This document shows positions 8,927-16,804 of a stretch of 32,293 bases of DNA, piece after piece. The notes under the pieces were generated by a model, which worked only from the letters and a program-made list of their open reading frames with translations, did no database searches and had not been told where the DNA came from. Location: the NCBI GenBank assembly GCA_021442965.1, contig JABUUX010000400.1, forward strand, positions 1-32,293, in the 5' to 3' direction. The position numbers were made by a program, and so were the translations under genes. Within the stretch, counting starts at the first letter, position 1. Each line of letters begins with the position of its first letter. This DNA is from Treponema sp. Its GTDB lineage: Bacteria; Spirochaetota; Spirochaetia; Treponematales; Treponemataceae.

Positions 8927-9546
8927 TTTAAGGTTCCCTTAAAAAAAGCAGAACCCGAAACCACTATATCTGTACCGGCTTCAATAACTGACTCCAAAGT
9001 CTTTTCATTCACACCGCCATCTACAGAAATTTTATATCCATAATTGTTTTCATTCCGTATTTTTTTTAATTCTCTAACTTTATTTAAACAGGAAGAAATA
9101 ATTGACTGATTACCCCATCCGGGATTAACAGTCATAACAAGAACAAGATCAACGTATTCAAGCACTTGAAAAAGAGCAGAAACTGGTGTTCCCGGATTTA
9201 AAGCAATTCCCGCTTTTTTTCCTTTTTCATGAATCATCTGAATAACACGATTTGCATGATTTGTTGCTTCTATATGAAAAGTAATCCAGTCTGCACCAGC
9301 GTCACTAAACAGTGAAATGTGATTCTCGGGTTTTTCAACCATAAGATGAACATCAAAAGGAAGTTTTGAACACGAACGAATTGATCTGATCACAGGTTCA
9401 CCGTATGTAATTTCGGGCACAAAGGATCCATCCATTACATCAATATGAACAGCACCAGAACCAGCCTGTTCAATCTTATTCATAGCTTCACTCAAATTTC
9501 TAAAATCCGCTGACAAAAGAGACGGTGCTAACTGTAATTTATCCAT
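8914..9546 (-). CDS. rpe: Ribulose-phosphate 3-epimerase
   Basis: Interconverts ribulose 5-phosphate and xylulose 5-phosphate in the pentose phosphate pathway. This (beta/alpha)8 enzyme of 210 aa has LAPSLLSADF near residue 6, HIDVMDG with metal ligand Asp 36, DVHLMVEKPE with His 67, and VDGGV with catalytic Asp 176. The phosphate loop usually written NPGFGGQ is NPGWGNQ here (residues 141-147), a mild departure. The length is at the short end of the family. It is the first gene of the leftward group. There is no Shine-Dalgarno sequence, and a perfect TATAAT lies 8 bases before the ATG. Confidence 0.95.
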   Translation of the reverse strand: MDKLQLAPSLLSADFRNLSEAMNKIEQAGSGAVHIDVMDGSFVPEITYGEPVIRSIRSCSKLPFDVHLMVEKPENHISLFSDAGADWITFHIEATNHANRVIQMIHEKGKKAGIALNPGTPVSALFQVLEYVDLVLVMTVNPGWGNQSIISSCLNKVRELKKIRNENNYGYKISVDGGVNEKTLESVIEAGTDIVVSGSAFFKGTLKWDL

Positions 9547-9554
9547 ACTTTACT

Positions 9555-9584
9555 ATTATATCACAAATAAACAATAATTGAAAA
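9555..9584 (-). promoter_or_regulatory. Putative rpe promoter (leaderless)
   Basis: On the minus strand TTTTCA (9584-9579), an 18-base spacer and a perfect TATAAT (9560-9555) end 8 bases before the rpe ATG at 9546. The expected transcription start is therefore within about 2 bases of the start codon, and no ribosome-binding sequence is present. Confidence 0.6.
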
Positions 9585-9622
9585 CTGATAGATTTTATGA
9601 ACATGAATTCCCCTAAATATGA

Positions 9623-9655
9623 CGGTAAAACATAAAGTTATTTAATTATTTACCG
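9623..9655. promoter_or_regulatory. Inverted repeat in the divergent rpe / 9685 gap
   Basis: CGGTAAA (9623-9629) and its exact complement TTTACCG (9649-9655) are separated by 19 bases, in the 138-base region between the divergent rpe and the rightward gene at 9685. A dyad in this position could be an operator. No regulator is identified. Confidence 0.35.
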
Positions 9656-9684
9656 AAAATGTAAATACAGAAAAAGGGGAAAAA

Positions 9685-10860
9685 ATGGGTGCATCTAAAA
9701 AAAGCCTGAACAATATCAAAACACTTCTTACTGGGGGATTACGAAAGAATGGAATAATTCTCTGGAGATATATATTTAACGCCAGAGAAAAAGAAAGCGG
9801 TGAAGAAAAATCTTTTTTTATTGAACTTGAAATGCTTAATCCTTACCTTTCGCCTTCTGAAGAAATTCTTGGATTCAAATCACGCACTGCGGTCTCTGCA
9901 GAAGACCTTCAATATGCCTTAGCAGGAACTAAAGCTGCTATGGAACTGGAGACAGAAAAAATATTACAACCTTCTTTTGTATCAATAAGATTCGGTGCTT
10001 TCGGTAAAAAAGGAAAACAATTTGCACTTTATGACACGATTCACAACACAAAAATCTCTCAAAAACCTTTTTCCATTCAAGTAGGAAACTGTTCATTTAC
10101 AGAATCTCATTTAAGCGGATTTATAAGTTATACAGAAAAGGAAATTCTCGCCCACCCGGAATACATGTGTAATCATGGTTACGCAGAATGGAACCTTGAT
10201 TACGAGATTATTCAGGATTTTGATACAGGATACCAAGGTAATCCTAATTTTTGGATTCCAATTGGAATAAAAACAAATATGTCAGGAACAGTAACCTATT
10301 GTGGCACTGATTATATAATTAACCCGCTAACATCATTCGGTTATTTTGATAAATTTTCAGGAAAAACACTTCCGGCACCTTGGTTTCACATTTCTGCTTC
10401 AAGTCTTACAAGTCTTATATCCGGCCGCACACTTTTTGATTCCAGTTTTGCTTCACAGGGAATTTACAATGATATGGTTTCACTTCTATTGAATTTTGAA
10501 GGAAACAAACTGGAATTCTGTGCAGAAAATAAGAAAAAATACAACTGTGTATGGGACTGCCAGCAGTCTCCAGCCAGAAGCGAAGATGATGATTCAGAAG
10601 AACTTCACTGGTCAGCAAGTCTTAATAACAAAAACTGGGTTGTTGACATTGACATATACTGTAAAATAACAGAACTGACTAACAGAGTAATAGAACTTCC
10701 GGAAGGAAAACGAAAAACCCTTTCAATCGTTGCCTGCGGCACTGGACGTGGAGAAATAAAACTATATAAAACTATAAAAAATGATTTGGAACAGATAGAA
10801 TACCTTAATATTACAAAAGCATTCTGTGAATTCGGTCAGATTGAAGAAGGTGACATTTAA
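9685..10860 (+). CDS. Tocopherol-cyclase-like (lipocalin-type beta-barrel) protein
   Basis: 391 aa, with no signal peptide or membrane segment. The pattern matches my memory of the tocopherol-cyclase-like superfamily. An N-terminal segment has KPFSIQVGNCSFTESHLSGF near residue 127. A central SGTVTYCGTDY is followed by GYFDKFSGKTLPAPWFHI near 225, in the place of the family's GYxEKDWGxxFPxxWIW. The C-terminal GTGRGEIKLYK and FCEFG also fit. The N-terminal LRKNGIILWRYIFNARE is also seen in proteins of this type. Anaerobic treponemes are not known to make tocopherol, so the substrate is unknown and a lipid- or terpenoid-binding role is only inference. A strong AAAGGGG site precedes the ATG. It is a single-gene unit with its own terminator. 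Confidence 0.55.
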   Translation: MGASKKSLNNIKTLLTGGLRKNGIILWRYIFNAREKESGEEKSFFIELEMLNPYLSPSEEILGFKSRTAVSAEDLQYALAGTKAAMELETEKILQPSFVSIRFGAFGKKGKQFALYDTIHNTKISQKPFSIQVGNCSFTESHLSGFISYTEKEILAHPEYMCNHGYAEWNLDYEIIQDFDTGYQGNPNFWIPIGIKTNMSGTVTYCGTDYIINPLTSFGYFDKFSGKTLPAPWFHISASSLTSLISGRTLFDSSFASQGIYNDMVSLLLNFEGNKLEFCAENKKKYNCVWDCQQSPARSEDDDSEELHWSASLNNKNWVVDIDIYCKITELTNRVIELPEGKRKTLSIVACGTGRGEIKLYKTIKNDLEQIEYLNITKAFCEFGQIEEGDI

Positions 10861-10885
10861 TTAATTCAAAATAGTTAATTTAGAT

Positions 10886-10923
10886 AAAAAAAGCTGTTCA
10901 CAAAAAATGAACAGCTTTTTTTT
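10886..10923. terminator. Bidirectional intrinsic terminator
   Basis: AAGCTGTTCA (10891-10900) pairs perfectly with TGAACAGCTT (10908-10917) around a 7-base loop. It is flanked by an A-run on the left and a T-run on the right. It lies between the convergent rightward gene ending at 10860 and dapB ending at 10925, so it can stop transcription from both sides. Confidence 0.93.
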
Positions 10924-10924
10924 A

Positions 10925-11704
10925 CTAAAACATTTCAGTCATTTTATAAAAATGCCCTTTTGAAAGAGTACCATTTTTTAATCCTTCATAAATCTTTTCA
11001 AGTCCATGAACAGCTCCATAAGCAAAACCTTCACGGCTTCTTGCAGTATGTTTAATTTCAATAGTGTCTGCAGGTCCGTCAAAGAACACAGAATGCGTTC
11101 CAGGCACATTACCGCAACGTGTTGAAGAAACATGAAGCTGATTTTTTTCCGGCTTCTGTTTAAATTCATCTGTAACTATTTCGTTTTTTAATGGATTGTT
11201 TTCAAGAATAACTTTAGCTATTTCCAAAGCTGTCCCGGAAGGACTGTCTGCTTTCTGAGTATGGTGCATTTCCCAAACAGCAGTATCGTATTCAGTATAA
11301 GACGAAATAAGACGCTGGGCTTCAGCAATAATTTTATAAAGCAAATTTACGCCTACAGAAAAATTACCTCCTGCAAGAATAACACCATCACAGTTCTTTG
11401 CCATTTGTTCAACTTCATCAAATTTATCGTTCCAGCCTGTAGTTCCAACAACAAGAGGTATGCCAAGCGGAAGAAGATTTTTAATATTTTCCATCACAGC
11501 TGTTGGATGAGTAAATTCAATTACACCTTCAGCACCACTTTTTTTTACAGCTTCGGCAACAGCTTTTCCATCCCCTACAGGAACAATTACATCTGCCGCT
11601 TTATTTGCAACATCAACAGTAACTACAACTTCGTGACCGCAGGCTTCTGCAGCATTACGAATCATAAGCCCCATTTTGCCATAACCTACTAAAGCAATTT
11701 TCAT
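10925..11704 (-). CDS. dapB: 4-hydroxy-tetrahydrodipicolinate reductase
   Basis: NAD(P)H-dependent reductase in the diaminopimelate/lysine pathway. At 259 aa it has normal length. The Rossmann motif GYGKMG is at residues 7-12, GTTGW is near 87, the catalytic segment EMHHTQKADSPSGTALE (His 147/148 and Lys 151) is intact, and FDGPADTIEIKHTARSREGFA comes later. I use the ATG at 11704, where GGGAGTG lies 5 bases upstream and the protein begins MKIALVGYG. An in-frame TTG at 11728 would add eight residues and has no support. It is the last gene of lysC - DUF368 - dapB. The C-terminus ends at a bidirectional terminator. Confidence 0.96.
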   Translation of the reverse strand: MKIALVGYGKMGLMIRNAAEACGHEVVVTVDVANKAADVIVPVGDGKAVAEAVKKSGAEGVIEFTHPTAVMENIKNLLPLGIPLVVGTTGWNDKFDEVEQMAKNCDGVILAGGNFSVGVNLLYKIIAEAQRLISSYTEYDTAVWEMHHTQKADSPSGTALEIAKVILENNPLKNEIVTDEFKQKPEKNQLHVSSTRCGNVPGTHSVFFDGPADTIEIKHTARSREGFAYGAVHGLEKIYEGLKNGTLSKGHFYKMTEMF

Positions 11705-11709
11705 ATATT

Positions 11710-11716
11710 CACTCCC
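11710..11716 (-). promoter_or_regulatory. dapB: dapB ribosome-binding site
   Basis: GGGAGTG on the minus strand lies 5 bases before the ATG at 11704 and decides that start over the upstream TTG codon. Confidence 0.7.
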
Positions 11717-11794
11717 ATAAAAAGTCAACGAGCAAGTCGACTTCCAATATTAATAATTTGCAGCGAAGGGGAAAAGCTAAATAAATATTTTTAC

Positions 11795-12730
11795 TTATTT
11801 ATTATTTCCACTAAAAAAATTACTGAAAAAAGATATTGCAAAACCCAATCCCAAAAACAACAGGGAGGTCAAAGCAATTATAAAATTTTCAAAAACACAG
11901 CTTCCCGGAAAAACAGTAAGAACAGAACCTGCAATTAATCCAAGGATTACGGCATAAGTAAAATTTGGAACTCTTTTAAGAATCCATTTAATAAAAAGAA
12001 TTCCTGAAACAATTCCCATAAGAACACCAATCCCGAAAGGAAAAAGAAAAATAAAGGAAGCTGAAAAGCTACCTCCTGTAAGCCCGTCTATAGCGCTCAT
12101 AACAACAGGATAAATTCCAATTGCGACCATAATAAGTGAACCCGAAATTCCTGGAATAATCATAGCAACAGCAGCAACAAATCCTGCAGTAAACATCTTA
12201 ACAGCAAGTGTAAAAGAAAAAGACGGAAGACCGGATGTCATAGTTTCATTAATTCCAAATTTTCCATTCAGAAAATAAAAGACAGTCATTACTGCAAAAC
12301 CCAAAACTATGAATAAAATAAGAATAAATATATTTGGCGATTTTTCTTTTCTGCATGAATCATTTTTATCTTCATGTTCTTCAGAATCTTGAATTCCATC
12401 ATCCCCAGATTTCTTAAAAACCATTCTGAAAAGCATTGGAATACTACCAATAACAAGTCCGGTAAAACAACAACTGGTCTGACAAGGAAATTTTTCATAT
12501 AACACAGTTACTACCTTAGAAAAACCCAGAATTCCGGTTCCCATACCAAGGATAACGGAAAGAAGAAACCACTTATTTTCCCAAAGTTTCTTAACATTTA
12601 AAGTAATGGAATTAACCAGTCTGTCGTATAAATTAAACACAACAATAAGAGTTCCACCAGAAACACCTGGAATAACATTTGCAATTCCAACTAAAATACT
12701 GCAAAGGAAAACTTTAATAAAATCTTTCAC
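11795..12730 (-). CDS. DUF368 family membrane protein (probable undecaprenyl-phosphate transporter)
   Basis: 311 aa, with about eight hydrophobic segments. The family's repeated signature is present twice, IANVIPGVSGGTLIVVFNLY near residue 18 and AVAMIIPGISGSLIMVAIGI near 185. This indicates the inverted-repeat architecture of DUF368. DUF368 proteins were reported in 2023 (as PopT) to return the carrier lipid undecaprenyl phosphate across the cytoplasmic membrane, so this role is inferred from family membership. The loop at about residues 110-130 is long and charged. The start codon is GTG (12728-12730), 6 bases after the lysC stop, which suggests coupling. dapB follows 90 bases downstream. 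Confidence 0.88.
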   Translation of the reverse strand: MKDFIKVFLCSILVGIANVIPGVSGGTLIVVFNLYDRLVNSITLNVKKLWENKWFLLSVILGMGTGILGFSKVVTVLYEKFPCQTSCCFTGLVIGSIPMLFRMVFKKSGDDGIQDSEEHEDKNDSCRKEKSPNIFILILFIVLGFAVMTVFYFLNGKFGINETMTSGLPSFSFTLAVKMFTAGFVAAVAMIIPGISGSLIMVAIGIYPVVMSAIDGLTGGSFSASFIFLFPFGIGVLMGIVSGILFIKWILKRVPNFTYAVILGLIAGSVLTVFPGSCVFENFIIALTSLLFLGLGFAISFFSNFFSGNNK

Positions 12731-12736
12731 TTCTAT

Positions 12737-14062
12737 TTACCCAAAATATGCTTTGTGAAGAACTTTTACGGTTTGTTCCGCTTCAGATTCATCAACAATC
12801 ATACTGATATTAACCTTACTGGCGCCCTGAGAAATCATCTGAACATTTATACCTTCATCAGAAAGAGCATCGAAGCCAGCTGCAAGAATTGAAGAAGAAT
12901 GAGTTGCATCACAAACAACAGTTACAATTGCTTTTCCAGTTTTAACTTCAACATCAGCTACTCTTTCCAAATCTTCAAGAAGACCTGTTATATTATCTTT
13001 TGCATTTACTGTAAGTGAAACAGAAACTTCCGAAGTTGCAATCACATCAATTGAAATATTCCATTTTAAAAACTGATTGAATACATGAGCCAAAAATCCT
13101 GCTGCTCCCAGCATACGCGAAGACTGTATATCAATAAGATTAATTTTCTTTACAGTAGAAATAGCACAAACAGGACTTGTTTTTCCATTATGCTTTTCAA
13201 CAATAATACTACCCGGACTTGTAATATTATATGAGTTCTTTACTCTAACAGGAGTACCAGTCTTACGGCATGGAATCATAGAACGAGGATGCAATACCTG
13301 AGCCCCGAACATTGCAAGTTCCTGAGCTTCTTCGTAAGTTACTTCCGGAACAGGTTTAGCATCCGAACAGATACGAGGATCTGTGGTCATAATACCGTCA
13401 ACGTCTTTCCATGTCTGAATTTCAACAGCCCCCATAGCAGACCCAATCATTGTTGCAGAAAGGTCAGAACCACCACGACCAAGCGTTGTGATATTTCCAT
13501 TTTTATCTTTTGCAATAAAGCCGGTAACAATAGGAACTGCATTTGAAAGTCCGTCTTTATATGCATTAAGAGATTTTGGAATATTTTCCCAAACTTCATC
13601 CAAAAGTTCTGCAGCCATAAAATTAGAATCGGAAACTATGCCTATATCCCATGCATCAAAGAAATTAGCCGGAACACCTTCTTTTTCCAGATACATGGCC
13701 ATTATTCTAACAGAAAGGCGTTCTCCGAATGAAACAAGGTAGTCACGCGTTTTTTTAGTAAGTTCACGAAGCATGCTGATTCCAGTAAGAAGCTGATTCA
13801 ATTCCCCTAAAAGATCATCAACAGGTTTTACATCAAGTCCCAAAGTCTCAACTGTTTCATAATGAAGATCGCGTACATTTTTTACATCAACTGTACCTTT
13901 TACAGCCATGTCTGCCGCTTCAAGAAGATAATCTGTTGTATCACCCATTGCAGACAATACAACTACCGGACGCTGTTCGCGATAAGCCTTTATAATTGAG
14001 GCTACATGTTTGATTCTATCTGCATTTGCTACAGAAGAACCTCCAAATTTCATTACTATCAT
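12737..14062 (-). CDS. lysC: Aspartate kinase
   Basis: Phosphorylates aspartate as the first step toward lysine, threonine and methionine. It is a monofunctional 441-aa enzyme. KFGGSS is at residues 5-10, followed by FGERLSVRIMA, the active-site region LGRGGSDLSATMIGSAMG and VDGIMTTDPR. Two C-terminal ACT-type segments begin around residue 310 (INLIDIQSSRMLGAAGFLA and IVTVVCDATHSS), so lysine or threonine feedback is likely. No Shine-Dalgarno sequence is seen. GATAAT and TATAAT overlap at 14066-14076, ending 3-8 bases before the ATG. The ATG at 14053 (MKFGGSS) is an alternative start. It is the first gene of the lysC-DUF368-dapB unit. Confidence 0.95.
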   Translation of the reverse strand: MIVMKFGGSSVANADRIKHVASIIKAYREQRPVVVLSAMGDTTDYLLEAADMAVKGTVDVKNVRDLHYETVETLGLDVKPVDDLLGELNQLLTGISMLRELTKKTRDYLVSFGERLSVRIMAMYLEKEGVPANFFDAWDIGIVSDSNFMAAELLDEVWENIPKSLNAYKDGLSNAVPIVTGFIAKDKNGNITTLGRGGSDLSATMIGSAMGAVEIQTWKDVDGIMTTDPRICSDAKPVPEVTYEEAQELAMFGAQVLHPRSMIPCRKTGTPVRVKNSYNITSPGSIIVEKHNGKTSPVCAISTVKKINLIDIQSSRMLGAAGFLAHVFNQFLKWNISIDVIATSEVSVSLTVNAKDNITGLLEDLERVADVEVKTGKAIVTVVCDATHSSSILAAGFDALSDEGINVQMISQGASKVNISMIVDESEAEQTVKVLHKAYFG

Positions 14063-14065
14063 AAA

Positions 14066-14076
14066 ATTATATTATC
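14066..14076 (-). promoter_or_regulatory. lysC: Candidate lysC -10 region
   Basis: Overlapping GATAAT (14076-14071) and TATAAT (14071-14066) on the minus strand end 8 and 3 bases before the ATG. A convincing -35 is not seen. This is consistent with a leaderless or nearly leaderless transcript, but the AT-rich context weakens the call. Confidence 0.35.
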
Positions 14077-14126
14077 AAAAATATAGCGTTTAATAAATAT
14101 GTTATAAAAAATCAGAAAAATTTTAC

Positions 14127-16691
14127 TTATGGTTCCAGTATATACCAAAGCGTTCCGGAAGTTTCTTTAAACTCAAAATGATTTCCATCCTGTATTTTCC
14201 CGAATTTCATCCCTTTATTATCCAAAAGAGAAAAATGCATACTTTCTGAATTTAGATTCAAGATTCCGGAAACCGAAAGAGCCACTGCATCTTTTGAGGC
14301 ATAAGGAGGTTTGGAAGTAAGCTTTACAAAATCCCTTTGAATCACATTTTGCCCGCTGGAATAAGATTTTTCTTTTCCATATTCACGAAGTAATTCCCCC
14401 TTATTGCCTGACCAGGAAGCGGCATAAAAAATCCATTTCCCGTCATCAAGTCTTACTCCCATTACAGAAGCAAAATTTCCGTCTGATCTAAAACTAAAAT
14501 TTTCATTTTCTGGTACTTTTGATTTACTGTTACCAACAAAAATAAAAGCATCTTTTGTTGAAAGATAAAATGTACCAGTATTTTCATCTCTATAAATTGA
14601 AGACGATTCTTCTACCCGTTCTGGAATCGGTTCCAAATTAAAATCTTTATTTTCCCATATAATTCCGGTTCTCTGTGTAAAAGTCCGTTCTGCATCAAAA
14701 TTGTCATAAGCATCAACTTTTCCAACACCCCACGAACCGAACTTATGAAGTGAATCTCTTTCCTTCTTTTCATCAAGGTTGATTTTATAGAATGCCGTAC
14801 TTGCAGGCTTTATAGCCCATGTTCTGAAAATTCTTGCAGCAAGAGGAGCCGCCGCGGCCTTTACAGGATTATGCGTCTGATCAAAATATCCGGTGATTTT
14901 GTTATTTTTAGATTCATCTGATTCTATTATTTCTGAATTAAATGTATAAACAGCATCCCAGTCCTGATAACTTGCAAACGCTGCGAGCATAGGATACATT
15001 TCTGCACTATATTGATTTGGATATGGATGGTCATATTCTGATACACTGAACGGTTTTCCAAAAACTCTGTATTGAGCAAGGTTCGTTAATGTCTGGGAGT
15101 TTTTTTGACGCGAAAGTGAATCATTTTTTACGTAAAAATTTCCCATATCCCAGTCGTTTCCAGGAAAAACGGGATGATTAAAATAAGCGTGTGAATCAAT
15201 AATATCAAAAAGACAGGATATACCGGTTGTCACATTTCCCATAGCACTTCCCATCAAAAGTGCAGAACAGGATAGTTCTTCCCTAATAAAATCTCTCATA
15301 TCAGTCCAATAATCTTTTTCTACATCATAAAGAAAATTTAACACAAGATTTTTATAACCTTCAGGAAGTTCGCTGTATACTTCAGGTCTAGGAAACTCAA
15401 TTCCATTCTTAGAAGTTTTTACAGCTTCTATATTTCCCCCTTCAGACATCTTTAAGTTCTGAAATTCGATTTTTGTACCTGAAAGAAAACCCAATTCCCC
15501 AATATTCAGTCTTGCATTACTGTCAGACTTCAATCCTGCCAGAATAATTGTGTACTCATTCCATTTAGTATCCAGCGTAACTTTTTTATTAAAGCCCAGA
15601 CCAGACCATGGATCATGAGCCATCATTACACTCAGATTAAAATCACACTTTTTTGAAGCTTTTGCTTTAAATGAAACCGTATATACCTTTTCTTCATCAA
15701 TTTGCAGTTTAGGAGTATTGAACTGAACATGCCAGGACTGCGTTCCATTCTTCTTTATATCAATAATTTTTGTTGAGCCGTTATCTGAAAAGGATGCTTT
15801 AGCCCCCTCATGCTGTTCCAGATTCCAGCGGGAATTAGAATCAACCAGTATTTTCCCATTTTTATGTGTTTCATTGTATTTTTTTTCCAGTACAGATTTA
15901 TCCAAATTATGATTTTTTAACCACTCGTTCCATTTAATTTCCAGCTCATCCCATAAAACATCAGGGCAGTTATTCAGACCGTTTCCAAGATATGAATGAA
16001 TCATTCCCTGCTCATTATTAATTTCGATTATTATTAATGCAGGGTCATCTTTCAAAGCAAGCCCGGTATAAGGATTTACGTGTTCCAAAAGTGTTTTAGC
16101 ATAATCCTTCTGTAAATTTCTGGCTTTATCATTCCAAAAACCAATAAGATGACGGTTTTTCCAGTCAGGAATTTTGTCAGTTCCAGATGGCATTCCGTCT
16201 TTTTCTGTGTACGTTCTACCGGTCAAAAGGTTCAGATTTGTATAAATACCATACTTTCTAAGGTAATATACAAAATAGTCAAACTTATCCAATCCAACAG
16301 GATCAATTACAGATTTCCCATTTGAATATTTAAGAAAACAATTAGTCCATGAAGCATCTGTGTGATGAAATCGGATTACGTTATAACCTCTGTCCGCAAG
16401 ACTTTTTGCATTTCTTTCTGCCTGATTTTTTTCAGGAAAAGCCGAAATATTTGTACCAAAAAGCCTGATTCTTTCACTTCCCGCATAAAGATGCCCATCA
16501 ATACCAACTTTTACAAAAGGACTTTCATCTGTTATTTCCCTATTAAGATCCATGCATGAAACAGGTGAATTTTCATCCATATCCAGAACATTAAATGTGA
16601 AAGCCCCTTCAGTATCTTTCATATTTTGACAAAAACATAATTTTCCGATCATTAATAATCCTACCGCTAATAGAAATGATTTTATTTTCAT
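14127..16691 (-). CDS. Secreted GH5-like (clan GH-A) glycosidase with an inserted CBM4/9-like module
   Basis: 854 aa. The signal peptide ends near KLCFCQ. Numbers below add four residues for an upstream TTG that I reject. The barrel begins at about 60 (RIRLFGTNIS, GYNVIRFHHTDASW near 107-120). The acid/base Glu follows Asn in IIIEINNE (Glu 231), and the likely nucleophile is Glu 556 in FSVSEYDHPYPNQY. Residues about 287-420 look like a CBM4/9 beta-sandwich (YTVSFKAKASKKC, KWNEYTIIL, IEFQNLKM) placed between the two catalytic glutamates. The end, about 690-858, is a beta domain. It probably cuts a plant beta-glycan, with substrate unknown. GGAGGA lies 4 bases before the ATG at 16691. It is divergent from ndk and upstream of lysC by 64 bases. 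Confidence 0.8.
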   Translation of the reverse strand: MKIKSFLLAVGLLMIGKLCFCQNMKDTEGAFTFNVLDMDENSPVSCMDLNREITDESPFVKVGIDGHLYAGSERIRLFGTNISAFPEKNQAERNAKSLADRGYNVIRFHHTDASWTNCFLKYSNGKSVIDPVGLDKFDYFVYYLRKYGIYTNLNLLTGRTYTEKDGMPSGTDKIPDWKNRHLIGFWNDKARNLQKDYAKTLLEHVNPYTGLALKDDPALIIIEINNEQGMIHSYLGNGLNNCPDVLWDELEIKWNEWLKNHNLDKSVLEKKYNETHKNGKILVDSNSRWNLEQHEGAKASFSDNGSTKIIDIKKNGTQSWHVQFNTPKLQIDEEKVYTVSFKAKASKKCDFNLSVMMAHDPWSGLGFNKKVTLDTKWNEYTIILAGLKSDSNARLNIGELGFLSGTKIEFQNLKMSEGGNIEAVKTSKNGIEFPRPEVYSELPEGYKNLVLNFLYDVEKDYWTDMRDFIREELSCSALLMGSAMGNVTTGISCLFDIIDSHAYFNHPVFPGNDWDMGNFYVKNDSLSRQKNSQTLTNLAQYRVFGKPFSVSEYDHPYPNQYSAEMYPMLAAFASYQDWDAVYTFNSEIIESDESKNNKITGYFDQTHNPVKAAAAPLAARIFRTWAIKPASTAFYKINLDEKKERDSLHKFGSWGVGKVDAYDNFDAERTFTQRTGIIWENKDFNLEPIPERVEESSSIYRDENTGTFYLSTKDAFIFVGNSKSKVPENENFSFRSDGNFASVMGVRLDDGKWIFYAASWSGNKGELLREYGKEKSYSSGQNVIQRDFVKLTSKPPYASKDAVALSVSGILNLNSESMHFSLLDNKGMKFGKIQDGNHFEFKETSGTLWYILEP

Positions 16692-16695
16692 AACG

Positions 16696-16701
16696 TCCTC
16701 C
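16696..16701 (-). promoter_or_regulatory. Glycosidase ribosome-binding site
   Basis: GGAGGA on the minus strand ends 4 bases before the ATG at 16691. It overlaps codons that would be coding if the upstream TTG at 16703 were used, so it decides the start. Confidence 0.8.
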
Positions 16702-16723
16702 AAGAAAACAACAGTTAATGTTC

Positions 16724-16752
16724 ATTATATATCGATATTTTATTATTGTGAA
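16724..16752 (-). promoter_or_regulatory. Putative glycosidase gene promoter
   Basis: On the minus strand TTCACA (16752-16747), a 17-base spacer and a perfect TATAAT (16729-16724). This predicts a short leader of about 25 bases that contains the GGAGGA site, in contrast to the neighbouring ndk. Confidence 0.6.
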
Positions 16753-16766
16753 ATTTCTGCTATCCA

Positions 16767-16795
16767 TTGAGAATTGTACATTTTTTCTATATACT
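16767..16795 (+). promoter_or_regulatory. Putative ndk promoter (leaderless)
   Basis: TTGAGA (16767-16772), a 17-base spacer and TATACT (16790-16795). The ndk ATG is at 16805, so the expected transcription start is at most about 3 bases before the start codon. No ribosome-binding sequence is present between them. Confidence 0.65.
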
Positions 16796-16804
16796 TAACG
16801 AATT

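Noticed and set aside
11261..11692. Rightward 143-codon open frame opposite dapB
   Set aside because: Asn/Lys/Cys-rich low-complexity translation on the other strand of a clearly conserved enzyme; no ribosome site and no domain.
11705..11728. Eight-residue extension of DapB from a TTG codon
   Set aside because: GGGAGTG directly before the ATG at 11704 and the Rossmann start MKIALVGYG favour the shorter form.
11734..11743. AAGTCGACTT palindrome upstream of dapB
   Set aside because: A 10-bp palindrome is expected by chance several times in a window this long and no further structure supports it.
14063..14126. Lysine riboswitch before lysC
   Set aside because: The gap is only 64 bases and very AT-rich, too short for the lysine aptamer, and the -10 box lies almost at the start codon.
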